Source: CAXMMR01 sp963692975
GTDB lineage: Bacteria > Pseudomonadota > Alphaproteobacteria > Acetobacterales > Acetobacteraceae
Direction: 5' to 3'
DNA: 64,000 nucleotides
Assembly (NCBI GenBank): GCA_963692975.2
Contig: CAXMMR010000010.1
Location: 124,001 to 188,000, forward strand
Shown: positions 60,813 through 64,000 of the stretch, piece by piece
Numbering within the stretch: the stretch's first letter is position 1
Layout of the letters: each line of letters begins with the position of its first letter
Position numbers and translations under genes: made by a program
Notes under the pieces: generated by a model
The model's database searches: none
What the model saw: the letters and a program-made list of their open reading frames with translations, nothing else
Told to the model about the DNA's origin: nothing

Positions 60813-62221
60813 AAGGACTGGAGATGCGGAGTCGCCGTTTGGGGACGCCATGCCTGGCGGTGTCCCTCCTGTTGCTGAGCGCGTTGCCGGCGATGGCTCA
60901 GGCACCGACGAGCGCCACGCCGCCGGTGGCTGCTGCGCAGACGGCGATTGCCGCCAAGATCGACAGCGGCGACACCGCCTGGATGCTGACCAGCACCGCG
61001 CTCGTCCTGATGATGACGATCCCTGGCCTGGCACTGTTCTACGCCGGCATGGTGCGCAAGAAGAATGTTCTGGCCACCGTCATGCAATCGTTCGCGATTT
61101 GCAGCTTGGTCACGATAGTCTGGATGGTCTGCGGCTACAGTCTCGCCTTCACCAACGGCAATCCCTACATCGGCGACTTGTCGCGCTTCATGCTGAACGG
61201 GATCGGCGCCGGCATCACCAAAGGCAACGACGTGCCGTTCGTGCTCGGCGCGGGTAGCGCCAACGCGACGACGACCACGATACCTGAGACCGTCTACATG
61301 ATGTTTCAGATGACGTTCGCAATCATCACGCCAGCGCTGATTGCCGGCGCCTTTGCCGACCGGATGAAGTTCTCTGCCATGTGCATCTTCATGGTGCTCT
61401 GGTCGATCCTGGTGTACTGCCCGATCGCGCATGGCGTCTGGAGTGCCACCGGCTGGATCGGGCTTTTCGGAGCTATCGACTTTGCTGGTGGCACCGTCGT
61501 GCACATCAATGCCGGGGTCGCCGGACTGGTTTGTGCGCTCGTTCTCGGCAAGCGGGTCGGCTACGGCCACGACAACATGTCGCCCTACAATCTGACGTAT
61601 GCGGTGATCGGGGCCTCGTTGCTCTGGGTCGGCTGGTTCGGCTTCAACGCCGGTTCTGCCGTTGGGGCGAATGGGCGCGCCGGCATGGCAATGGCCGTGA
61701 CGCAGATAGCGACCGCCGGGGCAGCCGTGGCCTGGATGCTCGTAGAATGGATGGCCAAGGGAAAACCGTCCGTGCTCGGCATCATCTCCGGCGCGGTGGC
61801 CGGTCTGGTGGCGATCACTCCGGCCTCGGGATACGTGCTGCCGGGTGCGGGGCTGATTATCGGCGTTGCCGCGGGCGTCATCTGCTACTGGGCTGCGACC
61901 AGCCTGAAGCACATGCTCGGCTATGACGACAGCCTCGACACATTCGGCGTGCACGGCATCGGCGGGATCGTCGGGGCGCTGCTCACCGGGGTGTTTGCCT
62001 ATGGACCGTTATCAGCGACGGACGCCAACCCGATGGGGACGGTGGGTGGGCTCGCGCAGTTCATCATCCAGTGCAAGGCAGTTGCGATCACGTTGATCTG
62101 GAGCGGCGGCGTCTCGTTCCTGCTGCTCAAGCTTATCGAGCTGACGGTCGGCATCCGCGTCACGCGCGACGAGGAGGTGGAAGGCCTGGATGTTGTGCTT
62201 CACGGCGAGCAGCTCGGCTAG
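60809..62221 (+). CDS. amtB: Ammonium transporter
   Basis: 470 residues with a cleavable signal peptide (ending ALPAMAQA) and about eleven transmembrane helices. Amt motifs include DTAWMLTSTALVLMMTIPGLALFYAGMVRKKN, the twin-histidine sites in FAGGTVVHINAGVAGLV and FGVHGIGGIVGALLTGVFA, and the C-terminal EEVEGLDVVLHGE that contacts GlnK. The GTG at 60809 overlaps the glnK stop. A hairpin at 62229 ends the operon. Confidence 0.96.
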   Translation: MKGLEMRSRRLGTPCLAVSLLLLSALPAMAQAPTSATPPVAAAQTAIAAKIDSGDTAWMLTSTALVLMMTIPGLALFYAGMVRKKNVLATVMQSFAICSLVTIVWMVCGYSLAFTNGNPYIGDLSRFMLNGIGAGITKGNDVPFVLGAGSANATTTTIPETVYMMFQMTFAIITPALIAGAFADRMKFSAMCIFMVLWSILVYCPIAHGVWSATGWIGLFGAIDFAGGTVVHINAGVAGLVCALVLGKRVGYGHDNMSPYNLTYAVIGASLLWVGWFGFNAGSAVGANGRAGMAMAVTQIATAGAAVAWMLVEWMAKGKPSVLGIISGAVAGLVAITPASGYVLPGAGLIIGVAAGVICYWAATSLKHMLGYDDSLDTFGVHGIGGIVGALLTGVFAYGPLSATDANPMGTVGGLAQFIIQCKAVAITLIWSGGVSFLLLKLIELTVGIRVTRDEEVEGLDVVLHGEQLG

Positions 62222-62228
62222 AGCCGCG

Positions 62229-62253
62229 GCCGAGGCAGAGTTTCTGCCTCGGC
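62229..62253. terminator. Hairpin after amtB
   Basis: GCCGAGGCAG-AGTTT-CTGCCTCGGC, a perfect ten-base-pair stem seven bases after the amtB stop and ahead of the convergent gene. No long T run follows (TGCTCCG), so it may be Rho-assisted or act on both strands. Confidence 0.65.
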
Positions 62254-62270
62254 TGCTCCGATCTTGAACG

Positions 62271-63335
62271 CTATGGCTTCTTCAAGACCTGGTAGAAGTC
62301 AGACCTTTCCGGATCACCCAAAAGGATTTGGCCGAGCGCGACAATCATTCGCTCGGCGACATCGACGCGGTAGTGCACAGGATCCCAGTACTCCGACCTG
62401 TCGTAGGTGATGGCGTTCTTGATCATGAAGTCGATGACGCTCGCATTCGGACCGTTGCCGACGATGCGCAATACGTCGGCCTTGCAACTGTCCCAGCGTC
62501 GTGCGAGCTCGCTGCCGACCAGGCCCTGTTGCTCGGCAGTGATAGGCGGGAAGAACAGGACCTTGCGGGTGCTTGCGGGGATCGCTGCCAAGTCCGCAGC
62601 GAGCAGTGCGTTGGTGGCGAAGATCAGCGGCATATCAGTCGCGCGGCTTGCATCCGCTGGTCCCCAGGAGCGGAAGATCTTATCCACCCGGGCCCGACTG
62701 TAGCGGTCATCAGGCGGCAAGAAGTCCGTGTAGCCGTCGCGTCCATATTGAGGATGTTTAAGCCCGACCATGACCGCGAACTGGTTGGCGGCCTCCTGTA
62801 CCGCGTAAAGATTAAAGATGTGCGCGTAGCCTTGATAGGCAGGGCCTGAATACATCCAGTCGGGGAACGGCCTCGCAGTCTTCTCGACAGGCACGTTCGG
62901 TCGGCACCAAGCAGCGTCGACATCGATAAGGACGAGCTTCGGCGCAGGATGTCGATGCAGATAGAGCATCAGCAGCCGGCTCTGCTCCCAGGCGGTCGCG
63001 CTGTTCATCGCCAGATTGGCCATCTTCACGTGAAGAAGAGGATCTAGCCGGTCTGGACGCATCAGTCGCGCGGTGGAGGTGCCGATAAGGATCGCGTTGA
63101 AGCGGTCTTCGCGTGCCAGCGCCGGGAAGGAGAAGCGTGCGTTCGTTGAGATCGGCACCCGCGCGAGCGGTGGCGACAACGGCAGCACGTTCCAAGGGTC
63201 GACGACGGCGACGAAGGCGAACACGGCCGCGGCGGTGCCGGCTGCCGTCAGCAGCATCGTCGTGGCAAAGCGTCGCCAGGCTGAATGTTCAGAAGCGGAA
63301 ATAGATGAAGGCATTGGGCAGGCGTCCGCCGACAA
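62271..63335 (-). CDS. Possible AlgJ/AlgX-like partner of the MBOAT acyltransferase
   Basis: 354 residues. One N-terminal transmembrane segment (FATTMLLTAAGTAAAVFAFVAVVDPWNVLP) is followed by an exported domain. The block FNAILIGTSTARLMRPDRLDPLL resembles the nucleophile region of SGNH-type enzymes, and EYWDPVHYRVDVAERMIVALG near residue 330 resembles their late Asp-x-x-His. In alginate and related acetylation systems such proteins work beside AlgI. It overlaps the MBOAT gene by up to 47 bases; an internal ATG at 63314 would shorten the overlap. Function inferred from context and weak motifs. Confidence 0.6.
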   Translation of the reverse strand: MSADACPMPSSISASEHSAWRRFATTMLLTAAGTAAAVFAFVAVVDPWNVLPLSPPLARVPISTNARFSFPALAREDRFNAILIGTSTARLMRPDRLDPLLHVKMANLAMNSATAWEQSRLLMLYLHRHPAPKLVLIDVDAAWCRPNVPVEKTARPFPDWMYSGPAYQGYAHIFNLYAVQEAANQFAVMVGLKHPQYGRDGYTDFLPPDDRYSRARVDKIFRSWGPADASRATDMPLIFATNALLAADLAAIPASTRKVLFFPPITAEQQGLVGSELARRWDSCKADVLRIVGNGPNASVIDFMIKNAITYDRSEYWDPVHYRVDVAERMIVALGQILLGDPERSDFYQVLKKP

Positions 63336-64000
63336 GAAGCATCAGGAATGTCAGCCCGGCACCGGCTGGCACGGCAAGCCAACGACTCGGACGTAGGCTG
63401 CGCACCGCGGCTTGGCTGCTCGGCCCAAGCACGGCGGCGACGCAGGCGATGGAAACGACGGCGCGGTTATCCAGATGGTAGTGACCTCGTCCGGCCAGAC
63501 CCGCCATCGAGCGCAGGATTGACCAAGCCTGAGCAAAGCTGCCGGCGCGAAACAGCACCCAACCGCATAGGACGAACAGCATTGTCGATGCCCAGCCGAG
63601 CAGCCTCGGCATTGGCAAACGGGCACGATTCCAGGCGCTGTTTGCCGCCAAAGCGAGGCCGTGCAAACCGCCCCAAACGACGAAGCTCCAGGCCGCGCCG
63701 TGCCATAATCCACCCAGCAGCATGGTCAATACGACATTCCCGGCTTGACGAGTCGGGCTCACTCGGTTCCCGCCAAGCGGGACGTAGACATAGTCGCGCA
63801 GAAAGCGCGAGAGCGTGATGTGCCATCTGCGCCAAAAGTCTCGGATCGACACGGCGCGATACGGCGCGTCGAAGTTAACCGGCAGGCGCAAGCCGAACAT
63901 CAGCGCTAGGCCGATGGCCATGTCGGAATAGCCGGAAAAGTCGTAGTAGATCTGCAAGGAATAGCAGAGCGTGGCGCTCCAGGCTTCAGCAAGGTTGAGC
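63289..64000 (-). CDS. MBOAT-family O-acyltransferase, AlgI-like (5' end outside window)
   Basis: C-terminal ~237 residues of a membrane-bound O-acyltransferase. The frame is open to the right edge of the window. Motifs: LQIYYDFSGYSDMAIGLALMFGLRLPVNFDAPYRAVSIRDFWRRWHITLSRFLRDYVYVPLGGNR and the histidine context LLGGLWHGAAWSFVVWGGLHG. AlgI-type proteins pass acetyl groups across the inner membrane to acetylate surface polysaccharides. The adjacent AlgJ/AlgX-like gene supports this. Confidence 0.9.
   Translation of the reverse strand, partial: LNLAEAWSATLCYSLQIYYDFSGYSDMAIGLALMFGLRLPVNFDAPYRAVSIRDFWRRWHITLSRFLRDYVYVPLGGNRVSPTRQAGNVVLTMLLGGLWHGAAWSFVVWGGLHGLALAANSAWNRARLPMPRLLGWASTMLFVLCGWVLFRAGSFAQAWSILRSMAGLAGRGHYHLDNRAVVSIACVAAVLGPSSQAAVRSLRPSRWLAVPAGAGLTFLMLLVGGRLPNAFIYFRF

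Overview
The window is about 64 kb of very GC-rich chromosomal DNA. The gene content (AddAB, MipZ, a NadQ-type NAD regulator, PqiABC, GlnK-AmtB, and the blocks proA-nadD-rsfS-rlmH and gpmI-envC) points to an alphaproteobacterium. Codon use, the repeats and the ribosomal and tRNA genes fit a member of the Rhodospirillales, most likely Acetobacteraceae; the family is an inference. I see no insertion sequence, phage, plasmid or CRISPR features. The window is mostly core genome, punctuated by two unusual dispersed repeat families.

Layout. 1-6.1 kb: end of addB, addA, trxA. 6.4-10.3 kb: gloB, a methyltransferase with an anchored Ig-like protein, then psd and pssA for phosphatidylethanolamine synthesis. 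10.4-16.9 kb (minus strand): six tightly coupled genes for a hydrogenase-4/complex I-like membrane complex whose large subunit has lost every Ni ligand, that is, an Ehr-type complex. 17.3-18.2 kb: a YaiI-family gene, a [2Fe-2S] ferredoxin-like gene and tRNA-Arg. 18.4-25.9 kb: lipoprotein hydrolase, zinc-finger protein, polA, envC-like, gpmI and a monooxygenase-fold gene. 26.3-31 kb: large glycosyltransferase, NadQ-like regulator, ene-reductase. 31.1-45.1 kb: ndh, rplY-pth-ychF, proA-nadD-rsfS-rlmH, usp, pdxH, fabI, aroC, several uncharacterised genes, dedA and tRNA-Ala. 45.5-53 kb: scoAB, a DUF2076 gene, a CoA-binding gene, pqiABC, mipZ and tRNA-Thr. 53.2-64 kb: glgX, a udgX/radical-SAM DNA repair pair, cysE, a UbiH-like hydroxylase, glnK-amtB behind a possible NtrC operator, and an AlgJ/AlgI-like O-acetylation pair that leaves the window.

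Two repeat families stand out. Family A (8 copies) is AT-rich in a GC-rich genome. It has two hairpin arms in inverted orientation around a variable core, and the stem bases vary in a compensatory way between copies. Family B (8 copies, full or half) is a string of GC-rich hairpins. Both sit immediately beside genes, mostly at 3' ends, and act at least formally as transcription boundaries. Family A copies also supply the last codons of addA and abut the start of the envC-like gene, and they lie where the usual alphaproteobacterial order rlmH-gpmI-envC is broken.

The most interesting items are the Ni-less hydrogenase-like complex, the two repeat families, the UdgX/radical-SAM pair and a DNA polymerase I whose proofreading active site has decayed.
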